Shown here piece after piece: positions 22,267-35,250 of a stretch of DNA of 64,000 bases (positions are counted from its first letter, which is position 1; each line of letters opens with the position of its first letter). Where the stretch lies: contig OY728136.1 of NCBI GenBank assembly GCA_963277665.1, positions 1,977,486,576-1,977,550,575 of the forward strand, in the 5' to 3' direction. This DNA comes from Viscum album. Taxonomy: Eukaryota; Streptophyta; Magnoliopsida; Santalales; Viscaceae. Made by a program: the position numbers and the translations under genes. The notes beneath the pieces are model-generated. The model did no database searches and was not told where the DNA came from. It saw only the letters and a list, made by a program, of their open reading frames with translations.

Positions 22267-23819
22267 TGGATCCTTGGTCAATTAAATTCTTATTCTCCAA
22301 AGAATGTACCATAGTGGCACAATCTAGAGTCGATCTCATGGAGGCGTCTTACACATAGATATTTTTATATTATCACTATTAAAATATAACTAATATAAAA
22401 CTACAAAACTAATATATATGAAAGGTCGATTATGAAATAAATATAACAATATATATACATATTAATTAATATACAATATAAAAATAAAATAAATAAAATA
22501 CACAAATAAGTTAGCAAAAGAAATCCATTCTTCTTAGGGTTTCATGGTGATGTTATCATTGTTATTCAAAATATATTCCTTGTTATTTTATCTAATGTAG
22601 TGATCTAAAGATTTCACTCTACACCCTATAATTAGAATTATATTACCCTACACTAATACCTCTTCATGTAGGAGTAATATCTTCTACATCAATACCAAGA
22701 TCATACTCCACCATTTGAATGACTTAGATATCAATGATAAGGAAAATGTTTAAATGGGGAGGATGGAAATCATAGAAGAGAAAGTGGAAATACTTCTCAC
22801 CACAATCATTTTAACCACAAATAAAATATTATAATAAATTATTATAAATCATGGAATTAAAATAAACTCAAAAATTACCACTTCCCCCCTCAAACAATAG
22901 AGAGGGTTAGCTCTCCACAAAAATAAATTAAAAAGAAGTACGGTGGAAAAAACACAGAAAAAAATAAAAGAAAATGGAAAGAGGAATAAAAGAGATAAGA
23001 TAACATATATTAAAAATATTAAAAACTATTACATAAAATAAACTACACCTTAGACCCTAAAAATGGATTTTTCATTGTATGGGAGGTGAGACGGATATTT
23101 ATAGGAAAAAAGTGAGAAAACATGGCTCCAAAATATGTCCTATAAAATTTATCAAGTGTTATACCATTTAAATTGTAGAATATCTGAAAGTGTTATTCAT
23201 TAAAGTTGTCCGTATTTGTCTTTCTAGTTATCTTTCCAAATTTTAAATTTATTGACCACTAGATGAAGGAGTTATGTCTGATTTTCTTTCGAAAATTCAT
23301 CTTTCTTGGAATAATATTTGTATTTCACAAATCTAGTTTTTCATGCATTTATGTCCTTAAAATATGAATAATTAGGCATGGAAACATTTTTATAAAAATT
23401 AATTGATATCTTATATAGATATATGTTGAATTAATATCCTTTTGAATTTTATTTGGGGAGATATGGGCCCATCGTTATTGGTGTCCAGATCTATGCATAA
23501 TTTTCAAGCCTCGACTTGTGAGCTAGTTTTGTGAAACCAAATGATGGATTTATATTTGGGTATAAAATAATTAAATGAATAAAATGATGTATGGAATCCT
23601 AAAAATGAATTTCACATTTTCAATTCTTATAAAAAAAATTTATGGCCAAAATAAAAAAATAAACTAAAATATTTAAATTCCAAAATTATTCTATTTTTTC
23701 AATTAATCTCAAAATACCTAAAAACCCAAAAATGTGACAATTTACCATAAAATAACATTATGGTTGGATTATTAAAATTTAATTAAAATATAAAATGTAT
23801 GAAAATATTTTCTTCATCA
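22267..23819 (-). repeat. E2 3' LTR
   Basis: Aligns with 26629-28203 from TGGATCC (other copy TGTTTCC) to TTCATCA. Shared landmarks include TGGCACAA, TTTCATGGTGATGTTATCATTGTTATTC-like text near 22540 and 26915, a CCCCCCTCAAACAA tract, and TGTGACAATTTACCATAAAATAA near the end. The LTRs are clearly diverged. Confidence 0.87.
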
Positions 23820-23834
23820 CTCCCCCACACTTGA
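23820..23834 (-). other. Polypurine tract of E2
   Basis: The minus strand reads TCAAGTGTGGGGGAG, then TGATGAA at the LTR start. A near-identical tract (AAGTGTGGGGGAG) lies inside the element at 25371-25386. Confidence 0.85.
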
Positions 23835-26628
23835 CCATTTCACTATCGGGAAATCATCAGATTTCCAAATCAAAATCCATACAATAATAAAAAACGAGAA
23901 AACATTCATGATCATTTCCAAAATAGAATTTAGTCATGTATATTCTATGAAAAAAATTATCTATCATTTTTATTCCTCGTATTTAAATTTTTTTCAACCT
24001 CAAAATTCCAACCATGGCATAATCATAACCTACCTCCATAGAATTTTACAATCACTTTTCACTCAAGAGAAATTTAATCTCAAGTTATGCTCATATTTGG
24101 AAAATGAATGTATCATCATAGGCTTATCAAAATTATCATATATCAATATCATGATACATGAAAATATTTTCAATCAAGAGGTATTTTATTGGTGAATTAT
24201 ATGGATTAGGGATCATGGGATAAAACATTTAAAAATATTAAGGCCTAAAAGAGGAGGTTGGACTCTTAAGTATAATCACATGAATATTCAAGTGAAAACA
24301 TAGGAAATACATCACTCAATTAAGCTTGAAATATGGAGAAAAAAACACGCCATTTTTTGACATGTTTCATGATTCACTTAGTGATTAAAATTAATGATAT
24401 CATCTAAATTCTCCCCCATTTTCTCTTTTTTCATTTTTTAAAAGATTTAGAAAGGCATAACATTTTTTCTTTTTCTTCTTTTTTTTGATTTTTTTCATGG
24501 AAGATGAGATGAAAATTTAATAAAATTAATTAATTACAATTAATTCCATTGATTTTTAGAGTTAAATGAGTCATAAAATAAATTAAATGATAAAATCAAG
24601 CTCATCTCCATTTTTCTCTTTTTTATATTTTTTTATTTTTTTATTTTTTTAAGGAGAATGAGATGAAACCAATAAGAATAATGTAATGATTAATAATTCC
24701 CATTTATATCATTCACCACTGGCCAAAATGTTTAAAAACACCTAAAATTTACCCAAAAATGAAATGCATTCCCAAGAATTCACACGAAGGGCCTTTCCCC
24801 CACAATCAAAATTGAAATATCCCTGAATAAATAACCATAGTATGTATAGGTAAGGAAAAATAAAATTGTAATGTGGCTTAAAACTATAAAGAAAATCATG
24901 GAAACTAATAGCTAAAAAGGATAAATGTAAAGGTAGGTATAAATTCTAAATTTTTCTATCCAAATAAGTTCCTCAATCATGTAAAAAACATTCCATGAAG
25001 TCCAAATATTTGAAATAGCAAAATCTCAAGTTATGGTTCTCACATAAAATCTAATGTTCTATCAAGAAAGTGTGGGTATTATGAATAATATGTCAAAATA
25101 TTTTAGAATTTCTCACAGGACGAGAAGAAATATTTTTATTCAATGCTTCATGTGAATGGATTTCAAAAATTATTTAAACTCATATAAATGTAAGAAAATC
25201 CAATTCAAGTAAAAAGTTTCGCATATCAACAATAATTTAAAATCCATTATTTCAAAAATAATGTCAACTCTCTAAAAATAAATTAATGTTTTAAAATGAT
25301 AAGAATATTAATTTAATCTAAAGGTTCCTAAAAAATCACACAAAATAGGTAAGAATATTGATACTCCCCCACACTTAAATTTCATTACCAATCATTTCAT
25401 CTCAACAAAATAAAAATAAGGGTAAAAAACTAAAGAGAATGAATGATAAAACCTAGAATTATTTTATAATGGAATCCTTGAGTTAAGATAATAGTTATTT
25501 ACACTTAAAATTAGAATTTGATAAATAAATAAAAGCATAAGGTAAATAAATAAATAAAAATAGAAATGTAACAGAGGATAGATCATGGTTTGGACCCCCA
25601 TGTGGGTGCTAGGTTTTTACTTCCCATATTCAAGTAGTTTCAATGGTTTATGCCCAATCCAAAGGTTTATAGTTTTTCTTACTCATAAACCAAAAAAATA
25701 TGGATTTTCCCAACATCCATTAAAAAAGTGACTACCCCTAATGAAAATTAAAATATCTCTAACCCCTAGAAGAGATGTAAGATAAAATCTAAGGTGTAAA
25801 GGGGGAGGGAAATGAATAAAGGGGTGCTCTATATTTTTCTCATATTGAGGAGTTTTTATACTAGTGATAAAGGTAGTAAAATAGAAATTTTATTATCCTA
25901 TATTTTGGGTTTAAAAATGATTCCTAAATGATTTTATTTCATCTTCCTCAAATGCACTAGTGTACAACTCGACTGACTCCTCTATTTTCTCCTCAACACA
26001 AGCAACTTCTTTTTCTTCTTTGTCTAGGGCCTAAAGTAGTGGTATTGAATATAAAAAAATTATTATAAGGGATATTATTTTTAAAATCAAAATAATTAAT
26101 GTTTGAATAAATAGAAGGTTCAGAAATTAAATTTCCCTCAAATTTTTCAGCTTCGGACTCTTTTTCCTTTAGCAGGAAAGTTTAGAATTCATTTATTGGA
26201 GAGGGAAGTAGATATTCAAGTTTTCATTAAACCTAAACAATGTATTATTTAAATTTAGTTGTAATATGCATTAAATTGTCTTTATATTATCTTTTATTCT
26301 ATTTCATCAATAAAACTTTAACTTCTTCAACTTTGGAATCCAGTGATGCAACTAGATTTCTCAATTTTTTGAGAATTTTGAAACTATTATGAATCACCAA
26401 GGAATTTTGTTCCATATTAAATGTCAAGGTATATTAACTTATATAAAATATATAACTATTAAAATAATAATAAAATACCTTAATAATCCATTTTAATCCT
26501 ATGAATGAAAATAATAGGAAATGAAGCTCTTTTTTTTAGTTTTTGGATTTTTTTTTGGATTTTTATGAAAAATAGTGTGTAAAGGCACTCATCCTATGTG
26601 GAGATAGAGCCTAATTGACATTAATAGA
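23835..26628 (-). other. Internal region of E2, mostly non-coding
   Basis: AT-rich with long T and A runs. The only coding hint is a minus-strand frame starting with ATG at 26413-26415 (MEQNSLVIHNSF, KLRNLVASLDSKVEEVKVLL), about 38 codons before a stop. Further in-frame pieces follow, including KEKESEAEKFEGN. It resembles a short coiled-coil start but no known family. The plus-strand 95-codon frame at 23908-24195 is not supported. Confidence 0.5.
25371..25386 (-). other. Second purine tract inside E2
   Basis: The minus strand reads AAGTGTGGGGGAGT, nearly the same as the terminal polypurine tract at 23820-23834. It may be an additional plus-strand initiation site or a relic of an older element end. 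Confidence 0.5.
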
Positions 26629-28203
26629 TGTTTCCTAGATAAATTATCATTTAAATTCATATTATTCTAATAATTTACCATATTGGCACAACCTCAGGTT
26701 AATCTTGTGGAGGATTCTTATACACAGAGAATTTTTTTATTGTCACTATTATAATATGATTAATATAAAAAACTAATATATATAGGGGAATTTATTATGA
26801 AATTAATTTAATATAATATATATTTATATATATATATTAATAAAAATGATAAACAAGAATATAATAAATAAATTACACAAAGAATTTATTAGAAAAAACC
26901 ATTGTTCTTAGGATTTCATGGTGATGTTATCATTGTTATTCAAAATATATTCCTCGTTATTTTTATTTAATGTAGAGATATAGACCTTTCACTATACAAC
27001 CTATAATTATAATTATATTACCCTAAACTAGGACCTCTACATGTAGGATTAATATCTTCCATATAAATACCTAATTCAAACTCCATCATTTGAATGACTT
27101 AGATATCAATGAGAGGAAAATTGATTAAATGGGGAGGAAAAAATAGTAGTTGAGAAAGTTAGGTGACCTCTCAACATAATGATTTTTACCACCACTAAAA
27201 TATTAGAAAAAAATATGAGAAATAATTAAAACATTATAAACTCAAACATCACCACTTTCCCCCTCAAACAACACTGAAGGTTATCTCTCTACAAACATAG
27301 AGTTAAAATAAGTACGGTGGGAGAAACACAAATAAAATAAAATAAATAAAAATGGATAGAATAAGAAGAGGTATAAGCTAGTATATATTCAAAATATGAA
27401 AATATATAATAGAAAATAAACTCCACATTATCCCTTAAAAAATTTTATCCCTTGGTGTGGGAGGTGAGACATATATTTATATGGAAAACATGAGAAAGTT
27501 TGTCTCCAAAATATATCCTTCGAAATTCATCACATGTTATCCTCAATAAATGGAAAAATCATGGAACATGTTCTTAATAAAAGTTTTCAATATTTTTCTT
27601 TCTCATTATCCACCCAAATTCCATCTTTATTGGCCACTAGATGAAGTAGTTATGGTTTTTTTTCTCTGAAAAACTTAATCTGTCTAGACAGACTCTTCAT
27701 ATTTCCCAAATCTAGTTTCGCAGGAATTTATGGATGTAAAATATGGAAAATAATGAATTTAAACCTTTAGAAAAGTTTTTATATAATATATTATCCATGT
27801 ATATGTAGAATTTCATCTCATTTTTACTTTTATTTTTGTAGATATAGTCCCAACATTAAAGTTGTCTAGATCTGTACTTAGTTTTTGAGGCTTGAATTGT
27901 GATCTATTTTTGTGCCTCCAAATAATGGATTGAGATTTAAGGTTATAATAATGAAATTAATCCCATGATTTATGGAATCCTAAAAAAATTAAGTTCACAA
28001 TTTCAATTAACATTTAAAAATTTATGACATAAATATAGGAATAAATAAAAATAGTTAAATTCCAAAATTAGGTTATCTTTTCAATTAATCTCAAAATACC
28101 CAAAAAATCCAAAAAATGTGACAATTTACCATAAAATAATACTATGTTGGGATTATTAACATTTAATTACATCTTAAAATTTATGAAAATATTAGATTCA
28201 TCA
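26629..28203 (-). repeat. E2 5' LTR
   Basis: Partner of 22267-23819. The sequence directly left of it (26600-26628), where a primer site should be, does not clearly match a tRNA 3' end. Confidence 0.85.
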
Positions 28204-28817
28204 TGGATCTAGAGATGGAATTAACTAAATTATAACTATATTGGGATAGAAAACTCGGGTTTTGAGAAATAAACTTGCCCGTGTGGAGTAGTATGTTGAT
28301 CCAAAATATGGTACAACAATTCTGGGCCACTTAATGTAGTATAAACATCCATAATTCAGTGAAAAAAAATACATTTGTATCTAATAAATGGATAACTTCC
28401 TTAGAAAATATATTTCTCACTTTGGGAAGTAATGACAGGGAGAAATTTATCACGAAAATTTATCATCTCTAAGGAGATGCAGATTAATGGTTTCCATTGA
28501 TTCAAAACAGTAAGGATGTAGAAGACATTTAAAACATATAATGGAATTATTTTAAGGTAATATTCTTCAAAAATTATTTTCTTCACGTGTAACAAGTGGA
28601 TATGGAGAGACAATTCCGAAGTCTAAGAAAAAAAGAAGATGAAAATTTTGTAAATTATGAAGCCAACATTACATGGTTATCAAGGTATTCTATGAACTAC
28701 TTATATAATTAAAAGAGAAATATTGACCATTTTTTTGATGGATTAAATACAATTCTATTAAGGGAACTAGTCTCCCAAACCATCCCATCATACAATGATA
28801 TAGTATCATATGTTATC
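28203..28817 (+). pseudogene. Gag core relic of element 4A, split by E3
   Basis: One plus-strand frame of 205 codons has about nine in-frame stops but no frameshift. It carries the gag core: KWITSLENIF, IYHL-stop-GDAD-stop-WFPLI (usual Y-x-L-x-G-x-A-xx-WW), WNYFKVIFFKNYF (usual W-xx-F-xx-F-xx-YF), FRSLRKKEDENFVNYEANITWLSRYS (usual EFxxLxQGxxxVxEYxxxFxxLxRY), DHFFDGLN and LVSQTIPSYNDIV. It ends at the TTATC target site of E3 and continues in the same frame at 40899. The many stops, several reached by C-to-T changes, fit an old methylated copy. The minus-strand 70-codon frame 28401-28613 is a shadow. Confidence 0.88.
28813..28817. repeat. Left target-site duplication of E3 (TTATC)
   Basis: TTATC precedes the TG of the left LTR and is repeated at 40894-40898 after the right LTR. 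This fixes the ends of E3. Confidence 0.95.
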
Positions 28818-29337
28818 TGTAACGCCCTAAGCCTAGATTCCCAGAGTCAGTTGATTATTTTAATACATTGTCATGATTACAAGGAATCAAGTCCCAAAAG
28901 ACCAATCATTTTAGCAGTCTTGGAAAATAGATTCATGAATGAACATTACATTACACTTTCTAACATAAAATACAAAAAAATAATCCTTTGAGAATACCAT
29001 TGTTCCCTTAGCTTAACCCTTCATCTCAAACATAAAACAATTCTTGGGATCCTGGGAAAATAAAACTTAATAAAGGGCTGATCATAGATGCTCAGTAAGG
29101 GTAAATAATTTAGTGGAATCTATAAACTTTTAAGGTGATATGTGTAATAAAAAGAACAGCCTTTAAAACATAAACATGAACATAATATGTAAAAAATAAA
29201 TCAAACATTACCGTGTAAACATGCACTTGGATATTCTACTAGTCGAATAATAACATGTAACAACCAATTTCATAATGAGGGAATGTATAGTACCGAACAT
29301 TAATTTCTATGTCAAGGCCTCATTCTAGGACTTAGGG

Positions 29338-29545
29338 GCTAACTGTAACCAGACCCTAACCCGGAGAGTCTCTGTAATTGGACTTCATCCCATAGAGCCT
29401 CTGTAATTTGGCTCCAACCCGGAGAGCCTCTGTAACTGGACTCCATCCCAGAGAGCCTCTATAACCAGACTCTAACCAGGAGGGTCTACTATAAATGGAG
29501 CCCAACCCGGAGGGCTTACTTTTACCGGTCCCCAACCTGGAACAT
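29338..29545 (-). repeat. Minisatellite of about 32 bp in the E3 3' LTR
   Basis: About six to seven tandem units with the plus-strand form CCCGGAGAGCCTCTGTAAC followed by (T/C)GGACTCCA. The same array is at 36698-36893 in the 5' LTR. E1, 4A and 4B lack it and instead have the doubled GGCCTTGAC motif at the matching place. Confidence 0.85.
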
Positions 29546-30696
29546 ACTAGTCCAATACATTCATCATAATAAAAGGTTGAAATACAACATAAACATGCAT
29601 ATTAAAACTATAATAGGAAATTTCAATACTTTATCCATAAACTATGAATGGTATAAAAATAACACATCCATAGTCAAACATATCACAAAACATTAAATAC
29701 AATATAAAAGATTTGTATCATAATAAATCAACTTCAAATAAGTTTAAAATCCATTAAAGGATGTTTACATAGATGGAAATGATCAGTAAAATGCTTTGAG
29801 AGAAATACCCCTTTTTCATGAAATCGTTTAAAATTATCACAATTTATAAAGGTAGTCATTTAAAAGGGATTTTTGAATCAAAGTTTCCCATAACAATTTG
29901 AAACTTTTTAAAATAATTATCATTTCAAAAGATTCATGTCCATATAAATAAATTATTAAAACTCATTTTGAAAACATGTACATTAATGAGAATGATTTAT
30001 AAGAATAAATATTTAAAAAATTTAAAATGATGTTTTAGTAAAAAAAAAGTCCCTTAAAATAATCCATTTGAAAATGCTTTCATGAAACATGGACATGGAT
30101 AATAAATATGTCCCATTATATACTTACGTAAAAACAGCCTCAGATAATAAATAGATTGTGAAATTAACCCTTACCAATTTGGTAACTTATGAAACATACA
30201 CCCCATGAAAGAAGTATCATACAATGAATATGTAAATACACATAAATTAAAGTGTATTACACAAATAATACAATTATGTTCAGTACATACACCACACAAA
30301 AGGTGATATTGGCAATATAGTATGAATTTCACAGGAATAAGGAGTGAGATGAAAACCCCTTACCTTGCACTTTCCTTTGATCGAGGGTACATTTAACCTT
30401 CTGTATAATGATAATTGTATGTTATTAGATAATACCAGAACCATATTAATATTTATTATATCATACATTATTCATATATTACTTTATACTACCCATTTAA
30501 TAATTATTTTCATGTTAAATTAACATTTCGGGTAATAATCTCTTTCTTTATCGTACATATTTTAACTTGTTATTTTTCATAGTATCATTTAGATCATGAT
30601 TTAAATACTTCCAGAATATAAACCTTGAATTAAAAATCATACATATTTAGAATATAAATATTTATAATAGACAGATATATGAAATGGAAAACACCA

Positions 30697-30791
30697 TTTA
30701 TGGATACGGTATGTCGTACGTATGCATAAACGTTGTTTCTGTTTTCATATTGTATTGAACGGAAGTAATTGAATAAGATATATTTATGTAC

Positions 30792-30835
<44 letters not shown>

Positions 30836-31151
30836 CCAGTAGAATTATTATTTCATATATTACATACTTATTAGTAATATATATTTTTATAATCGTTGAT
30901 GAATGGTGAACGTTGAAATGAACCTCACCACGTCATGGAGATGGTAATCCGTACATACGCACGAGCGACAATATCATTTCATTAAAAGTGTAGAATTGGA
31001 TGTTATATTAATTTTACAGATACATTAGCATGTTATTTTCATTATTTATATACATATTAATCATCATTATATCCATCTAAATAAGATAGTGTTGAATAAC
31101 AAATTACACCACAGCGTGGAGACGGTAAGTCGTACGTACGCACGCATGGTG
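30697..31151 (-). repeat. Periodic stem-loop modules in E3 3' LTR
   Basis: Three modules. TTTATG (30697-30702) / CATAAA (30725-30730) has a 22-nt loop. A middle copy near 30930-30970 has lost pairing. GCGTG (31114-31118) / CACGC (31141-31145) has a 22-nt loop and an outer CACC/GGTG pair. In the element sense the loops begin CGTACGTACG and end TTACCGTCTC, or close variants. Confidence 0.75.
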
Positions 31152-31486
31152 ACATTATCATTCATAGGATGTATATAATAATGAATATGGTTGTGAAATA
31201 TTTATAATAACATCACAGTATATATAAGGTACTGGAGTTATTATTTTTTATGGTAATAACCAAGAAATAGTAAGTGGATGAAGAAAACAACTTGAAAGAG
31301 GGTGGTGAAATCATTACCTCTTCTTCGCGTTATTCCTTTTGATTTGATCAAAAGGGATCCTTAGGTTGGATTTCTAATAAAACTAAGGCCTCTAGGATAA
31401 AGGTAGGATAGTTGGGAGGATATTTGGGCAGGTTTGTCTGATCCAAATGGCTTTGGAGGTGTGAATTTGAGATAAGGGGAAGTGCC

Positions 31487-31494
31487 CTTTTATA
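31487..31494 (-). promoter_or_regulatory. TATA box of E3 3' LTR
   Basis: The minus strand reads TATAAAAG after CTCACCCCTCT, as in the other LTRs of the family. Confidence 0.7.
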
Positions 31495-33582
31495 AGAGGG
31501 GTGAGGGGCACCTTAGGAAAAACTTAAAATATTATTTTATAATAAAATCATTTTTGGATTCTAATGGCCCTAAAATATATTATTTAAAGAATAAGGTGGG
31601 GATGGGTCTAAAACCACTCAACCAATATGTCTTATAGATGTTTGGGTCACTATATTAACCTTATCTTTTATATTTACCTCTTAGTTAAATAGTTTGATAT
31701 TTACCATGTCTCTTTATATTTTTATATTATATAGTTAATAAACTTACTATAAACATCCAAGAGAACCCCAAGTGGTTCATTAATTACATATATAATAGTA
31801 TTTAATCCCTTTGACTAAACCTTATATTTTTAGGAATATAATACCAATTAATAATATAATATTTGTTTTAAAAACTTTTTTAAGTCAATTTTGACAATAT
31901 TTGGTATTTTGTTTTTTCTAAATTCATAACCACATTATTACTTAGAAAAAAAATTATTTAATCTACCCTAACAAGTCATATTAATCTAGAAATTTATTGG
32001 AATACATAAAAAGTCACAAATTACATTTATTTGGGTATTTATAATATCGATTATTTTAATATTTCATTAATAATGTAATTACTGCATCATCATTATGTCA
32101 TAAATAAATTAAATTATTTATTCTCCAAAAATTATAAATAAAATACCATTATGTATGAAATATTTTTATCTTTATAATGAATATTTATAGTAGAATTTAT
32201 ATTATGTGTATCCCAATATTAAAAATGGGTTAGTTATTGAACATTGAATATAACACTTTTAACACTTCTTTGAATTAAATAATAATAAATGTCCTAATCT
32301 AGTCCAAGTGGACCTAAAGGATAATATTTTATTCCTAAGGTTGTTTTTGGTCTAATTACACTTATCCAATAGAATTAGGACATGTTTTAGGGTAGTTATG
32401 ATATCATTTTTACTCTTAATTACCATATTTACTTTTAATCATGGTAAATAAAAGTCAAAAGTTACTATTTAGAAAAAATTATTTTCATATTATTGAAGAA
32501 AATTTTACTAACTGATATCAACCATGTCTCTTGGAATTTTTAAATTCAACTCACATAAGTGGTAAAATTATGTTTTATGAAAATTTGCAAATTCTCCTAG
32601 GAGATGGGTAAAAGACGGTAAAACGTTCGGTATAATTTTATACATCTAATTTTATTATAAAATGACCCCAATGAATTAAATTTAACTTATATAAGTATTA
32701 TATATATATATATATATTTAATTAAAATAAATTCAAATAAAATAAATAATTATTTAAATAAAAAGTCAATTTTAAATAATAACACCGCATTTTTCACTAT
32801 TTATCAAAAATAGAAAGTTTTCAGAAAAATACCAAAATTTTACCCTAAGCTAATTTTGAAATTCTGAATTCAAAAATGAAGACCATTTTAGAAAATTAAA
32901 AACATGGAATCTTAATTTATTAATTTAAAATTAATTCCCATTGTCAAAACCAAAAGGCGGGTTTTTTTAAAAAGTAAAAACTATCAAAAGATTGACATAT
33001 CTTTATGTCAAATTTAAATTTTAAATTAATTATAATGAACTAAATCGTATTAAATTATAAAAATTTAATCTAATTATACTTCAAAACCATTCAAATTCAA
33101 AATTTAACACTAATAATTATTTTGATTAAAAAATTTGTTTTCAATTAAAATTTAGTATTTTTTACTATTCATCAAAATATGAAAGTTATCTAAAAAGTAC
33201 CAAAAATTTATCCAAACTAAATTTTAATGTCCCACTTCTAAAGAAAAAGTTTATTTTGTAAAATTGAATATATGAAAGTTTCAAATATTTTATTGAAAAA
33301 GGGTTCTCCATAAAAGGATGTAAAATTACATTTTTTTTTAAATACTTCTTTTATCTGAAAAAAAAAAGAATTTGTTCTTACATTCTGTCTAAGAAACTCA
33401 TTATATGGTTTCTAAAATTATAAGGATTATATAAAGTTCAAAACTCAATTAATACTGTTCATAACCGCTTTCGAACGGCTAGTATGATAAGTCGTGGTGC
33501 GCATGAACTCGGTGTTGCGTGTAGTGCAAATTATTGAATTACTTTTAAGAAATAATGTACTATGAAATATTGTGGTGTTACA

Positions 33583-35250
33583 TTATTCCCTCATTTAATA
33601 AATTTTGTCCTCAGAATTTGAAATTGTTCTTTGAAAATAAAAGGTTAAAAATAGAATATACCTTTCTGGGAAAACCCACACCATAAATTAGGTTAATAAA
33701 ATTTAGTCTTAATAAGAGGAAAAGGGAAATAAAAGGGTTAACACCAAAATATGATCTTGATTAGGAGAACATTGGTGGAAATTAGAGACACATAATTGGA
33801 GGTAAAACATAAATATTTATAGGGAGTGATTGAGTTCATCAATCATAATATATCATTTAAATATATTGACATAAAAAATCCATTGTCAAAACCCCTTTCA
33901 ATACCAAAATATGTAAAAAGAGTGTATGGTATTTATTTTATTTTTAATAAAAAAATTTTGAATGTTAAGGAATCCAAAGATAAAATAAAACTTGAAGTTG
34001 AGGAAAGGTCATTATTACCACATACATAAAAAGAAAATTCCTTTTTTTCATTTAGTAAAACGCTACGTAGAAAAAGATTCCCCTTGAAATGAAAAGTCAA
34101 AGGGTTTTATACACTGTATAAAAGAAAGTCGTTTAGAAATCAAAGGATGTCTTAATGAAAGGAGATTTAGATGAAGTCCCTTAACTAAAGTTTAAGAATT
34201 AATTTATTCATAGAATATGAGGGATTATATATATATATATATATACTTGAGAAGTAGAGTTACATTCTGTAACTAATTCCTACCACAAACTCATCTTTCA
34301 CTCCAAAAGATTTCAAAAAAATATTCTATTGAACCTAATCATATATGGTTCAAAAAATAATGAATTTATAATTAACCTATCATAGCTTTTTTAAAAAACT
34401 ACATTATACAATCCAGGAAAACCCGTAGGCCAGTGGTAGGCGATGAACCCTTGTTTCCCTTTAGTTACGAGTTCAAGTCTCACGGCCTTGCCAAACGTGA
34501 CTGGTTATCACCTGACCTCTGGGTTTTACTTTTTATGACAATCCAAAAATAACCTTAAAAATTGTATCCAATTTCAAACATAATCCATTCCAACCATTAT
34601 ACTTATCCAAAATACTTCTATCCAAACTCACATTCCAAAATTTATAAGGAAGTTAAACACAATGAAGATCCTTTTTCCACGTAATAACATGTGAACACCT
34701 TCATCATGTATTCTTTTAAAACATGGTTACTCATTGAATTACCATAAAACATTATTGATTACATTCATTCTCCCTTATTCTTTATAGAATACTGGATATA
34801 TCCCTTATATCCAAAAATTTTGAATATTCCAACAATGATGAAATAAAAAAACTGTTAATCAGTTCTAAGGGAGTCAATAATATCTAATATAATTTATCCA
34901 AATCAACCATCTCTTATTCCAAAAATCACTACCTCATTATCAGGACCATATTAAGTATTACCTTTCCTTCAACCATATATTTTCCAAAAATTGTTGCTTA
35001 CTATAAATTCTCTTTTCATAAAACCATATAATCTCAAATCCTCAATAAAATAGTATTGCAGTACAATCCTTGTTTATCTTCATAATTCATATAACCAGTA
35101 TATTGTTGATACAACACTCAAATGAAATAATTCTATAATAACAACATAAGAACACTATTCATTCCTCTTCATTTGAGGTAGTATTATAACTATATTATTA
35201 TCCAATATCATCATTTACAATATACTCTGATGACTGGGCCATTGATTCAC
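33583..35250 (-). other. 3' internal region of E3
   Basis: Purine tract TTAAATGAGGGAATAA (minus strand) at 33583-33598, then AT-rich sequence without pol motifs. A SINE-like insertion lies at 34416-34537. The plus-strand 67-codon frame 33826-34029 has no support. Confidence 0.6.
34416..34537 (+). mobile_element. tRNA-derived SINE in E3
   Basis: About 122 bp flanked by ACAATCCA duplications (34408-34415 and 34538-34545; the match may extend a few bases). A box TAGGCCAGTGG (34426-34436) and B box GTTCAAGTC (34471-34479) are spaced as in tRNA-derived SINEs. The tail ends in TTTTACTTTTTATG. It differs from the insertion at 7252 and so is probably another SINE family. Confidence 0.82.

Larger units (their letters stand above)
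22267..28203 (-). mobile_element. E2: non-autonomous LTR retrotransposon, minus strand
   Basis: Direct terminal repeats 22267-23819 (1553 bp) and 26629-28203 (1575 bp) enclose 2809 bp. Both repeats start TG and end TTCATCA. The purine tract TCAAGTGTGGGGGAG (minus strand, 23820-23834) stands directly before the left repeat, showing that the left repeat is the 3' LTR. No pol or gag motif was found inside, so it is another LARD-like derivative of unknown lineage. The target duplication is unclear: the flanks share TCATGGATC (22264-22272, 28201-28209), which overlaps the LTR ends. It sits within or just upstream of the 4A gag. Confidence 0.85.
28818..33582 (-). repeat. E3 3' LTR
   Basis: Plus-strand text runs from TGTAACGCCCTAAGCC to GGTGTTACA. 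Contains the minisatellite at 29338-29545, the hairpin block at 30697-31151, a TA run at 30795-30831 and the TATA box at 31487-31494. Confidence 0.95.
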
